From positions 248,001 to 312,000 of the forward strand of contig JACJXZ010000007.1 of NCBI GenBank assembly GCA_020636375.1: a DNA stretch of 64,000 nt, written 5' to 3'. Below, piece after piece: positions 36,269 through 45,030 of the stretch. A program made the translations under genes and the position numbers. The notes under the pieces are model-generated. The model searched no databases, was not told where the DNA came from, and saw nothing but the letters and a program-made list of their open reading frames with translations. The DNA comes from Lewinellaceae bacterium. Its GTDB lineage: Bacteria; Bacteroidota; Bacteroidia; Chitinophagales; Saprospiraceae. Position 1 is the first letter of the stretch. Each line of letters starts with the position of its first letter.

Positions 36269-37351
36269 TCATCCAATATACAGATAATCATAATGCACCA
36301 GCGCCCGTTTCCCCTGCCGGCCCATGTACTGCCGGGCGGTATCGGCGCCGTACTGCGCCTGCCCCAGGCCGATGGGCTGCCCGTCCGGGTTGACGATGCG
36401 CACGATGTCGCCTTTTTGAAAATCGCCTTCGATGCGGGTAATGCCGACCGGAAGCAGGCTGGAAGCCTTGTCCGGCGAGCATAAAGCGGCTTCTGCCCCG
36501 GCGTTGATGTGGACGGCCGCCTTGCTTTCGGCCCCGTGGTATGCCAGCCGCTTCTTTACGTTGGAGAGGGACTCGGCAGGCAGGAAGCGGGTGCCGGTGA
36601 AGCTGCCCTTCAGGATGTCGGGCAGGATGTCGGCCCGCCGGCCGTTGGCGATGATGGTGGTGATGCCCATTTTGGCGGCCTTCTGGGCAATGCGGAACTT
36701 GGTGTGCATGCCGCCCCGCCCGAAGGAGGATTTTGAGGGCGCTATTGCTTTCAGCCACTGCTTGTCATCATAGGGAATCTCCGGGATGACTTCGCTGCCC
36801 GGCTCGCCGGGCGGGGCGCTGAGCAGGCCGTCGACGCTGCTGAGGATGACGAGCGCCTGGGCGTTGGTCATGGCTGCCACCAGGCCGGCCAGTTCGTCGT
36901 TATCCGTAAACATCAATTCGCTGACGGACACGACGTCGTTCTCGTTGACGATGGGCACTACCTTGTCGCGCAGCAGGGCCAGGAAGCAGTTCTTCATATT
37001 GTTGTAGTGGGTATGCCCCTGGAAATCCGCTTTGGTGGCCAGCACCTGAGCGCAAAACAACCCGTGGTTGGCAAACAGCTGGCGGTAGATTTCCATCAGC
37101 CGCACCTGTCCGATAGCGGAGAGCACCTGCCGCCGCACCACCTTGCTCATGCCTTCCGGCGCCTGGTAGAGGCTGCGGCCGGCGCCTACCGCCCCGGAAG
37201 AGACGAGGATCACCTCCGTGCCCGCCTGCTTGAGGGCCGCTATCTGGTCGACGAGGTGGCTGATGCTGGTGACGTCGAGCCGGCCGTCCTCCCGCGCCAG
37301 CACGTTGGTGCCCACTTTGACGACGATCTTACGGAAATCAGGCATGGTCAT
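36269..37351 (-). CDS. proB: Glutamate 5-kinase
   Basis: This enzyme catalyses the first step of proline synthesis, ATP-dependent phosphorylation of glutamate. It has 360 aa with an amino-acid-kinase domain (about 1-255: VVKVGTNVL, ILVSSGAVGAG, NENDVVS, FTDNDELAG, FGRGGMHTK) and a PUA domain (about 275-350). Its start codon (37349-37351) overlaps the stop of the preceding small gene by 4 nt. A second in-frame ATG (MPDF) lies 6 nt further in. No proA is seen next to it in this window. Confidence 0.96.
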   Translation of the reverse strand: MTMPDFRKIVVKVGTNVLAREDGRLDVTSISHLVDQIAALKQAGTEVILVSSGAVGAGRSLYQAPEGMSKVVRRQVLSAIGQVRLMEIYRQLFANHGLFCAQVLATKADFQGHTHYNNMKNCFLALLRDKVVPIVNENDVVSVSELMFTDNDELAGLVAAMTNAQALVILSSVDGLLSAPPGEPGSEVIPEIPYDDKQWLKAIAPSKSSFGRGGMHTKFRIAQKAAKMGITTIIANGRRADILPDILKGSFTGTRFLPAESLSNVKKRLAYHGAESKAAVHINAGAEAALCSPDKASSLLPVGITRIEGDFQKGDIVRIVNPDGQPIGLGQAQYGADTARQYMGRQGKRALVHYDYLYIG

Positions 37352-37599
37352 GCTCCCGGTTCTTTCTGCCGGAAGGTGACCATCAGCCCGTCCGTCCGCG
37401 TGCCGGCAAAACTGCCATGAATAATCTCATGGGTCAGGATCGGGGTGATGCTGTCCGGTTCGTAGCCCTTCGAATGGAATTCCACCAGCAGGGCTTCCAG
37501 TTCCTTGGCCAACGACCAGGCGTCGACCGGGTTCTTGGATTGGTACCACTTCTTTTTTTCGGAAGAAGCGTAAATGTATTCTACTTTGTAGGGGTACAT
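37348..37599 (-). CDS. Small conserved protein coupled to proB
   Basis: An 83-aa protein starting MYPYKVEYIYASSEKKKWYQ, with W and aromatic residues and an amphipathic helix (DAWSLAKELEALLVEFHSKG). It has no signal peptide or membrane segment. It ends with an ATGA overlap into proB, so the two are translationally coupled. I recognise no family; size and fold pattern (strand-helix-strand) suggest a small cytoplasmic alpha/beta protein. Confidence 0.7.
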   Translation of the reverse strand: MYPYKVEYIYASSEKKKWYQSKNPVDAWSLAKELEALLVEFHSKGYEPDSITPILTHEIIHGSFAGTRTDGLMVTFRQKEPGA

Positions 37600-37649
37600 A
37601 TCTGAGTCGGTTTAGTGTTGAATGGGAATGGGCAAAAATAGGCCAAAAA

Positions 37650-37997
37650 GGGACAAAGATTTACAGGGTTGGGCAAAACCTGCTGTGCGCGGGTGTAGAA
37701 GTAGACAGGATTAGGCAAAACCTGGTATATCATTTTTGCGTTTCATAGTCGGTATAAGGTGTAGAAGTAGGTAGGATTAGACAAAACCTGCTGTGCGCGG
37801 GTGTAGGAGTAGACAGGATTTACAGGATTTACAGGATTAGACAAAACCTGCTGTGCGCCGGTATAGAAGTAGACAGGATTTACAGGATGTGGGGGCTTAC
37901 GGTATAATGTAATGTAGGTATATGGATCCAAATAATGGCACTTAAAACCGACTTTAAGCCTCTGTTAATCAGTCATTCACTAATTCACTAATTCACT
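37650..37997. repeat. Dispersed/tandem short repeats in the proB-GT2 gap
   Basis: The 425-bp gap 37600-38024 holds no gene. Segments of the type GACAGGATTAGGCAAAACCTG and TGCTGTGCGCGGGTGTAGAA recur four to five times (37670-37885). A CTGTTAATCAGTCATTCACT motif follows at 37963-37990, shared with 28070-28120. Confidence 0.75.
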
Positions 37998-38024
37998 CGC
38001 CCGGAAGCATACAATTGGTAACCG

Positions 38025-39182
38025 ATGGATGGAAAAGTAGAATTGACCATACTGATGCCCTGCCTGAACGAGGAGGAGACGATCGGGATTTGCATCCGCA
38101 AGGCGCTGTCTTTCCTGGATGAGCACCAGGTGTCCGGCGAGGTGCTGATCGCAGACAACGGCAGTACGGACAACTCCAAAAGCATCGCCCGCCGCCTGGG
38201 TGCCCGGGTGGTCGATGTCGAAGAGAAGGGCTACGGCAGCGCCCTGCTGGGCGGCATCAAGGCAGCCAGAGGCGAGTTTGTCATCATGGGCGATTCGGAC
38301 GACAGCTATGATTTTCTGAACCTCGGGCCCTTTCTCGCCAAGCTGCGGGAAGGCTACGACCTGGTCATGGGCAACCGCTTCAAAGGGGGCGTTGCCAAAG
38401 GCGCCATGCCTTTCCTGCACCGCTACCTGGGCAACCCGGTGCTGACCTTCATCGGCCGGCTCTTCTTCCGGATCGGCATCGGCGATTTTCACTGCGGCCT
38501 GCGCGGGTTCCGCCGGGACAGCATCCTGGCCATCGGCCTGAATACGCCTGGCATGGAGTTCGCCTCCGAGATGGTCGTCAAATCTGCCCTCAGCGGCCTG
38601 AAAATAACGGAAGTGCCGACCACGCTTTCGCCGGACGGGCGCTCGCGCCCCCCCCACCTCAACACCTGGCGAGACGGCTGGCGCCACCTGCGCTTCCTGT
38701 TGATCTACAGCCCCCGCTGGATGTTCTTCTACCCCGGGCTGATATTTATGTTGCTGGGCAGTTTGCTCTCCATCGTTCTCATCATCAACCCGATCTACCT
38801 CAACGATGTCCGGCTGGACATCCACACCCTGCTCTACGCCGCCGGCAGTGTTATCATCGGCTTCCAGCTGATCTCTTTTTATCTCCTTTCCAAGACGTAC
38901 GGGGTGCAGGCCGGGCTGCTGCCGGAAAGTGCGCGCCTGCGCAGGTTCGAAAAGATTTTCAGCCTGGAGCGCAGCATTGCCGCCGGCATGCTCCTGCTGC
39001 TGGCCGGCCTGGGCCTGTCCGTCTGGAGCTACCTCATCTGGCAAAATGCCGACTACGGCGACCTGGCGCCTTCGCACACTCTGCGCATCGTCATCCCGGG
39101 GCTGATCTCGGCTATCCTGGGCGTACAGGTTATTTTTACAGGTTTTTTTAGGAGCTTGCTGGTGATGATGCGGGTGGGGTAG
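38025..39182 (+). CDS. GT2 family glycosyltransferase with C-terminal membrane helices
   Basis: This 385-aa protein has an N-terminal GT-A domain of the dolichyl-phosphate mannosyltransferase/polyprenyl-glycosyltransferase kind. It has TILMPCLNEEETI, IADNGSTDNS, the metal-binding DSDDSYDF region, then MGNRFKGG and HCGLRGFRRD. Four transmembrane helices follow (about 228-255, 262-290, 320-342, 355-378). It probably moves a sugar from a nucleotide donor to a lipid carrier at the inner membrane. The substrate is not evident from the neighbourhood. The start is ATG 38025. Confidence 0.9.
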   Translation: MDGKVELTILMPCLNEEETIGICIRKALSFLDEHQVSGEVLIADNGSTDNSKSIARRLGARVVDVEEKGYGSALLGGIKAARGEFVIMGDSDDSYDFLNLGPFLAKLREGYDLVMGNRFKGGVAKGAMPFLHRYLGNPVLTFIGRLFFRIGIGDFHCGLRGFRRDSILAIGLNTPGMEFASEMVVKSALSGLKITEVPTTLSPDGRSRPPHLNTWRDGWRHLRFLLIYSPRWMFFYPGLIFMLLGSLLSIVLIINPIYLNDVRLDIHTLLYAAGSVIIGFQLISFYLLSKTYGVQAGLLPESARLRRFEKIFSLERSIAAGMLLLLAGLGLSVWSYLIWQNADYGDLAPSHTLRIVIPGLISAILGVQVIFTGFFRSLLVMMRVG

Positions 39183-39292
39183 CGGGTGGGGGACAGGGAG
39201 AAGGGGAGAAGGGGAGATTGGGAGATTGGGAGAAGGGGAGAAGGGGAGATTGGGAGATTGGGAGATTGGGAGAAGGGGAGATTGGGATACCG
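39183..39292. repeat. GGGAGAAGGGGAGATT minisatellite
   Basis: Purine-rich tandem units (GGGAGATT and GGGAGAAG) fill the gap between two converging genes. A run of this kind is polymorphism-prone. Confidence 0.85.
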
Positions 39293-39294
39293 CC

Positions 39295-40164
39295 CTAACC
39301 TTCCTCCTGACGCTCCTCAATTTCCCGGATGATGGCCTTCACCCGTTCCAACGGCATATCCGCCAGTTCGGCAATCTCTTCGGGGGAAAAACCTCTTTCC
39401 CGGCCGCGGGTTACAAAAATGCGTTCTTTTTCATCAATCCCTTCTTCCCGGCCTTCCTCCCGGCCTTCCTCCCGACCTTCTTCCTTACCCTTCTTATAAA
39501 GAAAATCCGTTCTGATATCATAAGCAACTGGCATAGTTTCAATAGTTTTTACTGTAAGTTCATGCAATTTACGCAATCCTGACAACACATTCAATTGACG
39601 AAGGTACTTCTGCAGGGAGAGTTCCCCTTTGGCGACTTGCCGGAGGCGCTCTACAATAGAACGTATTGCTTCTTCCGGCGGTTTTCCTTTAAAATCGCCA
39701 AGTATTGCCAACACTACTGCCTCTGGAATCTGGCTACTGAGCATTTGCCGGTAGTCTAACCGCCCCAGGTCGATCAGTTCGAAGCCGGTAAACACTTCCT
39801 CTTTCTCTAAGTGAGTAGGAATATTCGGCTTTCGATTGCCCAGGTAAACCACCACGTGAAAAATCGGGAGCCGGTATTTTTTAAGCAGTATCCCATGGTA
39901 TTCGGATACCCGGTACACCATATTGCGTTTCGCCTCGGATTCGAATTCAACATGCAGGATGCTTTCTTTGCCCTCTTCGTTCACGATCTTGCGGACAAAA
40001 TCAGGTTCCCTTTCCAGGGTGGTTTGCAGCCTGACCGGCAGCCTTTCGGCAGACAGGATTCGTATGCCCAGCAACTGCTCCAGGAATGGCAAGAAGAGCG
40101 CCTCCAGGTTCTCCTTGATGATCTTGTCGTACTTATTGGCTTCTTTTTTGGGTTTCATCCTCAA
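39295..40164 (-). CDS. Rpn-like PD-(D/E)XK nuclease family protein
   Basis: This 289-aa protein resembles the Rpn/transposase_31-type family. An N-terminal nuclease-like domain has EPDFVRKI followed by LHVEFESEAKRNMVYRVSEYH, the usual D...ExE pattern. A helical middle follows, then a near-perfect (GREE)n repeat (EGREEGREEGREEG) and a C-terminal SPEEIAELADMPLERVKAII helix pair. Members are DNA endonucleases that promote RecA-independent recombination, or phage-defence-like proteins. A perfect 15-bp palindrome sits immediately upstream of the start. Two in-frame ATGs lie at 40164 and 40158. Confidence 0.85.
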   Translation of the reverse strand: MRMKPKKEANKYDKIIKENLEALFLPFLEQLLGIRILSAERLPVRLQTTLEREPDFVRKIVNEEGKESILHVEFESEAKRNMVYRVSEYHGILLKKYRLPIFHVVVYLGNRKPNIPTHLEKEEVFTGFELIDLGRLDYRQMLSSQIPEAVVLAILGDFKGKPPEEAIRSIVERLRQVAKGELSLQKYLRQLNVLSGLRKLHELTVKTIETMPVAYDIRTDFLYKKGKEEGREEGREEGREEGIDEKERIFVTRGRERGFSPEEIAELADMPLERVKAIIREIEERQEEG

Positions 40165-40169
40165 AAATA

Positions 40170-40203
40170 ACGCAAATAATTTGATTTGTCAAATTATTTG
40201 CGT
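40170..40203. promoter_or_regulatory. Perfect 15-bp palindrome before the Rpn-like gene
   Basis: ACGCAAATAATTTGA and TCAAATTATTTGCGT are separated by TTTG, ending 6 bp before the start codon. It could be an operator or an RNA hairpin covering the ribosome-binding site. Confidence 0.6.
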
Positions 40204-40289
40204 CAAACATGAAATTGTTTACTAAAAACCTGTTTGAAGTAATAAAGTAGAATTAATGTGTAGCCACTAACGTCTTTTGTGGAAAATTC

Positions 40290-43200
40290 CTAGAACTCTA
40301 ATCTATCTACCAATTTCCAAGGGTTGAAACGGTCCATATCAATGCTAAACGCAACCCTTTTCCAATAACTCCCCCGCTCCGCATGCCGATCCTGAATATT
40401 CTGCGAGTTGATTAATGGGAAGTACACCGCAATAGCATCATTGAATACCCCCAACATTAACCCGCCGCTCCAAAGCAACTGATCGGAGAAAGTGTCCTCT
40501 GCTCCGGTGGGCATAGCGTTGTCAAAGTAGCCGATGTCGAAATAAGGCTTCAGAGGGAGCCAGGAAACCAGGTTCCGGGGCAAGTCCGCCTTCAGGTTGG
40601 CAGCGATGATGAAGCTGTTGCTGCGCCCCAGGCTGAAGCCGCTGCCGATGACGTTCTTGAAGCCGCCGTCGCGGATGCTCACCTGTTGGAGCCACGGGCC
40701 GTCGGTATCGGTGCGGCCGAGGTAGAAATCGTCGAAGCGGTAGTCGTTGAAGCCCTGAGAGATGAGGTTGAAGGCGCCGGGGGCGATATAGCCAGCCTTG
40801 CGTTCGGAATGCTGGAGGAAGGCGCCGCCGAAGAGGCGCAGGCTGATGTTGCGTTTGCGCTGATAGGTGTAATTGCCTTCCCACTCCAGGGAGGCTTTCA
40901 GGTAGCGCTGCGCCTGCCCGAAGGGGTTGTCGTAGGCCTGGTGTTCGAGGGCTGCCCGCCAGTTGTAGGGATTGATGGCACTGCGGCGTTCCGACTGGAA
41001 GCTGAATTCCTGGATGGCGCTTTGTCGCCATTGGGTGCCGGCGAACTCGCCGCTGCCGGTGAAACCGAGCCGTTCCTGGCTGAGAAATATCGCCCGCAAC
41101 TGAATGGTGTGGTAGAGGTTGCTGGCCGCCGGCTTAGCCAGGTTGATCCGCAGGTAAGGCTGCAGGCGGGCATAGCGCAGGCGGGTGTCGAAAGGTTGGT
41201 TGGAAGCGTAGTGGAAGCTTCGGAAGTTGGCGCCCAGGGTGAGGCGCTGGATAAAGTTGGCTTCCGGGTAGAAATTGTAATGGGCGTCGCCGATGCCCGC
41301 CGGGCTACCGCTGCCCAGCCCGAAGAAGGGTGCCAGCGCCCACTCCAGCCGTTTTTCCGGTATGGTAGTGTTATAGAGCAGCAGGCCGGGCATCAGCTTA
41401 TCGTAGTTGTTCCAGCTGAGCAGGGGTGCCCAGTAGAGGGTGGTGCGGCGGCTGTCCTCAATGCCGGCGCCGAACTGCAGGCGCAGGGGTTCCACTTTTT
41501 TAAACAGCCTATGAGGGCGGATTCGGTTGTCCTGCCGGTACAGGTCGAAGGTGAGCCGCTGACGGTCGAGCACGAACTCGGTGTAGATGCCGGCGGGGAA
41601 CGCCACTTCCCGCTCTCCTTCGAAGCCTTCCACCCAAAGTTCGGCGGCCGGATCGGGGCCCGCCATAGCGCTGACGGGGAGCGGCCCGGCGATGTCGCCT
41701 TTGTTTTTTAGCCTGACAAAAATGGAATCCCCGGCTTCTCTAATGCCCGTAATGGCATAATCCTGCTTTTGACTGGAAAAGAGCAGCCCGTCGAACAGCC
41801 AGGGCAGCTTTTTTCCAACCCCTTCCTCCACGGCCCGGCGAAAGTCTTCCGGCTGGGGGTGGCGGAAGGCCCACTTCTGATAGTAGGCCTGCATGATGGC
41901 GTCGAAACGTTCGGTGCCGATGTAGGACTCCAGGTAACGCAGAGCCTTAGCCGGGATCTCGTAGGCCCCCAGAAAGTAATTGATCTCGCTCAGTTCATCG
42001 GAGTGGGTCTCCGGTGCCTGGTTGATGCGGCGGCGGGCCTGGTAGAGGTAGGCCAGCTCGAAGATGTCCGTTTCGGAGGTGCGCATCAGGAAGTCGGGCA
42101 GGTAGCCGAAGCCGGCCTGGCCGTAGTATTGCCGGCTGTAGCGGTGGTCGTAGTAGCTGTTGAGCCCTTCGTCCATCCAGGCGTGGGCGCGTTCGTTGGA
42201 GGCCAGGATGCCGTAGAACCAGTTGTGCCCCACCTCGTGGGCGATGAGCTCGTCCAGCGACTGGGCGTCGCCGGTCAGGCCGCAGTTGGTGATCATGGGA
42301 TACTCCATGCCGCCGCCCGCGCCCAGGGCGGTTTGTACGGCGGTGGCCTGGGGATAGGGATATTCGCCGACGAGATCGGAATAAAAGGCGACAGACCGTT
42401 TGACGTAACCCGCCGCCGCTTTCCACAATTCCTGTTCTTCCTGGGTGAAAAAGGCCCAGCAATCCACCGTCCTGCCTGACGGAAGGCGGAGCGTATCTTT
42501 TTGCACCATAAAACGCTTATCGGCGAACCAGGCGAAATCGTGTACCCGCTCCGCTGTGAAGCGGATGGTTTTCCGGCGGGAACTGGAGGCAGGGAAGCTC
42601 AGTCGGGGTTCTTCCTCTCCGGACAAGGCACGAAGGTGCGCGCTGCTGACCCTTATTTGTTCCTCCAGGAAAGCCCGTTCGCTTTCGGTTTCCAGGGTGC
42701 CGGTGGCCGCCACCAGGTAGTTTTCCGGCAGGGTGATGCGGACGTCGAAACTGCCGAATTCCGAGTAAAACTCGCCCATGTCGAGATAGGGCATAGCGTG
42801 CCAGCCCTGCTCGTCGTAAACAGCAGGCTTAGGATACCACTGGGTGATTTGAAAAGCCTGCCCCTCGTGGCCCAGCCGGGAAAAGGTGCGGGGCAATTGC
42901 ACCCGGAAAGGGGTGGTTATTAGAACCTGTTTCCCGGCGGCCAGCGGCTCGTTCAGCACCAGCACGGCGATATCCGGGTGCCGGGGGTGCAGCGCCCAGC
43001 GGACGGAACGTTCATTTACCTCGAAATCCAGGCTGTCGATACCGCCCAATTCGCTATCTTCCGCGAAAAAAAAGCGGCTTTGGTTCATCCGCTCCTGCTG
43101 CCGGGCAAAGGCAGTCTGGCGGCTGCGGTAAGCATTGGGCCAGAGGTGAAACCAGAGGCTGTCCAGGGCGTGGGGGGCGTTGTTTTGATAGGCAATGGCA

Positions 43201-43367
43201 ATATGCCCCCGAAGTTGTTGCGCCTCGTCGTTCAGGCGGACGTCGATTTCGTACTGCACGTCCTGCTGGAAATAACGTCCCTGAGCCGGAAGGCAGGGCA
43301 AGGCCAGGAGCATAGCAAAAAAGCCGGGCAGGTAAAAGAAACAGAGCCTTTGCCCTTTTTGCCACAA
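40290..43367 (-). CDS. Exported M1-family metallopeptidase
   Basis: The zinc motif HEVGHNW followed by WMDEGLNSYYD (Glu ligand downstream) and the exopeptidase loop GGGMEYPMI identify an M1 (gluzincin) aminopeptidase-like protein. An N-terminal beta domain precedes it. A long C-terminal half of beta-rich segments (LRLQFGAGIED, GANFRSFHYASNQ, KPYFDIGYFD) resembles an outer-membrane barrel. The start is uncertain: the frame is open to 43703 through a repeat region. TTG 43367 gives a signal peptide (WQKGQRLCFFYLPGFFAMLL then ALPCLPAQG); GTG 43412 and ATG 43493 are alternatives, the last overlapping the divergent gene's start. It probably degrades peptides at the cell surface. Confidence 0.85.
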   Translation of the reverse strand: MWQKGQRLCFFYLPGFFAMLLALPCLPAQGRYFQQDVQYEIDVRLNDEAQQLRGHIAIAYQNNAPHALDSLWFHLWPNAYRSRQTAFARQQERMNQSRFFFAEDSELGGIDSLDFEVNERSVRWALHPRHPDIAVLVLNEPLAAGKQVLITTPFRVQLPRTFSRLGHEGQAFQITQWYPKPAVYDEQGWHAMPYLDMGEFYSEFGSFDVRITLPENYLVAATGTLETESERAFLEEQIRVSSAHLRALSGEEEPRLSFPASSSRRKTIRFTAERVHDFAWFADKRFMVQKDTLRLPSGRTVDCWAFFTQEEQELWKAAAGYVKRSVAFYSDLVGEYPYPQATAVQTALGAGGGMEYPMITNCGLTGDAQSLDELIAHEVGHNWFYGILASNERAHAWMDEGLNSYYDHRYSRQYYGQAGFGYLPDFLMRTSETDIFELAYLYQARRRINQAPETHSDELSEINYFLGAYEIPAKALRYLESYIGTERFDAIMQAYYQKWAFRHPQPEDFRRAVEEGVGKKLPWLFDGLLFSSQKQDYAITGIREAGDSIFVRLKNKGDIAGPLPVSAMAGPDPAAELWVEGFEGEREVAFPAGIYTEFVLDRQRLTFDLYRQDNRIRPHRLFKKVEPLRLQFGAGIEDSRRTTLYWAPLLSWNNYDKLMPGLLLYNTTIPEKRLEWALAPFFGLGSGSPAGIGDAHYNFYPEANFIQRLTLGANFRSFHYASNQPFDTRLRYARLQPYLRINLAKPAASNLYHTIQLRAIFLSQERLGFTGSGEFAGTQWRQSAIQEFSFQSERRSAINPYNWRAALEHQAYDNPFGQAQRYLKASLEWEGNYTYQRKRNISLRLFGGAFLQHSERKAGYIAPGAFNLISQGFNDYRFDDFYLGRTDTDGPWLQQVSIRDGGFKNVIGSGFSLGRSNSFIIAANLKADLPRNLVSWLPLKPYFDIGYFDNAMPTGAEDTFSDQLLWSGGLMLGVFNDAIAVYFPLINSQNIQDRHAERGSYWKRVAFSIDMDRFNPWKLVDRLEF

Positions 43368-43491
43368 TTCCTGCCTGGCAAAAAGATAGGCCCGCAGGGT
43401 GCAAAATTTCACAACGCCTTCGTGCCATCTTAGTGCCTTCGTGCCTTCGTGGCATATCAAAAGGCGGCAGTCATGTACAAAATCATCAACC

Positions 43492-44037
43492 ATGCTCAAA
43501 ATTAAAAGGATAACCTGGATATTGATGCTTTCTATAGTCGTTTTCCTGCAAATCGGCGCAGCGCAGGACGGCTTTTTCCCCCAGAGCTGGGAAGGCCGCT
43601 GGGCCGGCAACCTGCAGGTCTTCAATCCCGACGGCAAGGTGCAGGACGTACCGATGCAGTTGCTCATCGAACCCCGGGACAGCGCCCACAGCTGGACGAT
43701 CATCTACGGCCATGGCGAGGAAGCCGGCCGGCGCGAATACCTGCTCCGGCCCGTCATCCCGGAGCGCGGCCTGTACAGCATCGACGAACAGAATTCCATC
43801 GTGCTCGACGCCATCTACATCGGCGGCAAACTCTACAGCCGCTTCGAGGTGGCCGGCAACCTGCTGCTCAGCACGGTGGAACTGCAGGGCGACGGCCTGC
43901 ACTACGAGATCGTCTCCGGCAAGCTGGAACCGCGGAACATCACCGGCGGGGAGGAGCGGGAGGGGGAAGAGATCCCGGAGGTGAAGTCCTACCCGGTGGT
44001 GGTGAGGCAAGTGGCGGTATTGATGAGGAGGGGGTAA
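43492..44037 (+). CDS. Small exported protein, function unknown
   Basis: About 181 aa from ATG 43492, chosen for its signal peptide (MLKIKRITWILMLSIVVFLQ). The mature part is beta-rich with SWEGRWAGNLQVFNPDGKVQ, PMQLLIEPR and WTIIYG. This is the pattern of lipocalin-like or fatty-acid-binding-like small secreted proteins of Bacteroidota. The C-terminal part is acidic (GGEEREGEEIPEV) then basic. It is divergent from the M1 peptidase gene. The family is not firmly recognised. Confidence 0.75.
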   Translation: MLKIKRITWILMLSIVVFLQIGAAQDGFFPQSWEGRWAGNLQVFNPDGKVQDVPMQLLIEPRDSAHSWTIIYGHGEEAGRREYLLRPVIPERGLYSIDEQNSIVLDAIYIGGKLYSRFEVAGNLLLSTVELQGDGLHYEIVSGKLEPRNITGGEEREGEEIPEVKSYPVVVRQVAVLMRRG

Positions 44038-44079
44038 AGAGAGGAAGGGCATTGTTATATGGCTATATTGGGTACCCGT

Positions 44080-44184
44080 CTAACGCTGGACAAAGGTGGC
44101 CGGGGCTGTGTACGGTGTACGAGTCCAGCGGCGGTCCGGGGTTGTGTACGGTGTACGATGCCCCACCGGGCTGTCCAACGTTAG
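44080..44184. repeat. Palindromic element with internal direct repeats
   Basis: CTAACGCTGGACA (44080-44092) pairs with TGTCCAACGTTAG (44172-44184). Two direct copies of GGGGCTGTGTACGGTGTACG (one difference) lie inside at 44102 and 44138. No ORF is present. Confidence 0.7.
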
Positions 44185-44248
44185 AATGGTAGCCGCTATA
44201 TTGTTATATTGTTATGGCAGCCATACGGTTATGGAATCATCTTTCTGT

Positions 44249-44773
44249 TCAATCTCCCGCCAATGCCCGGGCGAACATAGACAGCACCATGTCTACATCC
44301 AGTTTATTCCAGCCCAGGCTGCCCTGGGTGAAGGTAAAAGATGCGTCAAAAACGCCTGTTTGCGTATTGATTAAACGAGCGTTGAAATAAGAGAAAGAGC
44401 GCTTGTTGGTTGAAAGGCCTGAGTCGTATTCGTATCTGAGGATATAATCCGTTGGCTTTTCCTGGAAGAGTTCGAGCGTAACGGGATGAAATTGAGGGAT
44501 GGTATAGGTTGTATCACTGGATTGCATGGTGATGCCCATTCCGGTAGGCACTGCGCCTCGCAGGTAGTTATCAGAAACCACGGTTATGCCCTTTTCCAGG
44601 AGGTGGTGTTCGAGGCGCCCCAGAATTACGTCGTTGGTATTGATGGCAACAATCTTTACCGTTTTGTCCGGATCGTAATCCGGGCTGCGGACGAACGACT
44701 TATTGCTGATGGAAAGGCAGGAATTGAAGAATAAAAGGGCTGTCAGGATGAGGGGAACGTAAAAAATTTTCAT
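44249..44773 (-). CDS. Putative lipoprotein, function unknown
   Basis: A 174-aa protein with a lipoprotein signal (MKIFYVPLILTALLFFNSC, lipobox Cys at 19). The body includes KTVKIVAINTNDVILGRLEH, VVSDNYLRGA, DYILRYEYDSG and a C-terminal SFTFTQGSLGWNKLD segment, alternating strands and helices. It resembles small envelope lipoproteins of Bacteroidota with a TolB-N-like alpha/beta fold, but I cannot name a family. A solitary end of the family A repeat (TTAGTAGTGATTAAAA, on the minus strand) lies in its leader at about 44784-44800. Confidence 0.75.
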   Translation of the reverse strand: MKIFYVPLILTALLFFNSCLSISNKSFVRSPDYDPDKTVKIVAINTNDVILGRLEHHLLEKGITVVSDNYLRGAVPTGMGITMQSSDTTYTIPQFHPVTLELFQEKPTDYILRYEYDSGLSTNKRSFSYFNARLINTQTGVFDASFTFTQGSLGWNKLDVDMVLSMFARALAGD

Positions 44774-45030
44774 GTCGAACCGTTTTAATCACTACTAAAA
44801 GTGAATAATGAGAGCTTAATTGGTTCCAAAATACAGGCAGTATTTCAATTTTACTGTTAAGAAAAAGTGAAGGGCCGCGATAAGACAGGTTAAAAAATAT
44901 TAAGCGCCGATAGAGAAAATGTTAATTCGAACATGCCCCCCCGGCAGAACTGTTAAATAACTGGCGTAAGGTGAATTATATTCGCCTGTGCTTTCTGCTC
45001 CGTATTTCATTATCACGCAATCATATCAGC

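Noticed and set aside
37650..37900. Spaced short repeats that could suggest a CRISPR array.
   Set aside because: Units are irregular in length, spacers are not unique, and no cas gene is nearby.
37980..39320. A 446-codon minus-strand frame.
   Set aside because: It mirrors the GT2 gene and its start region is the purine-rich minisatellite.
43399..43491. An N-terminal extension of the small exported protein and of the M1 peptidase through the same repeat.
   Set aside because: The region contains CCTTCGTGCC-type repeats; internal starts give proper signal peptides.
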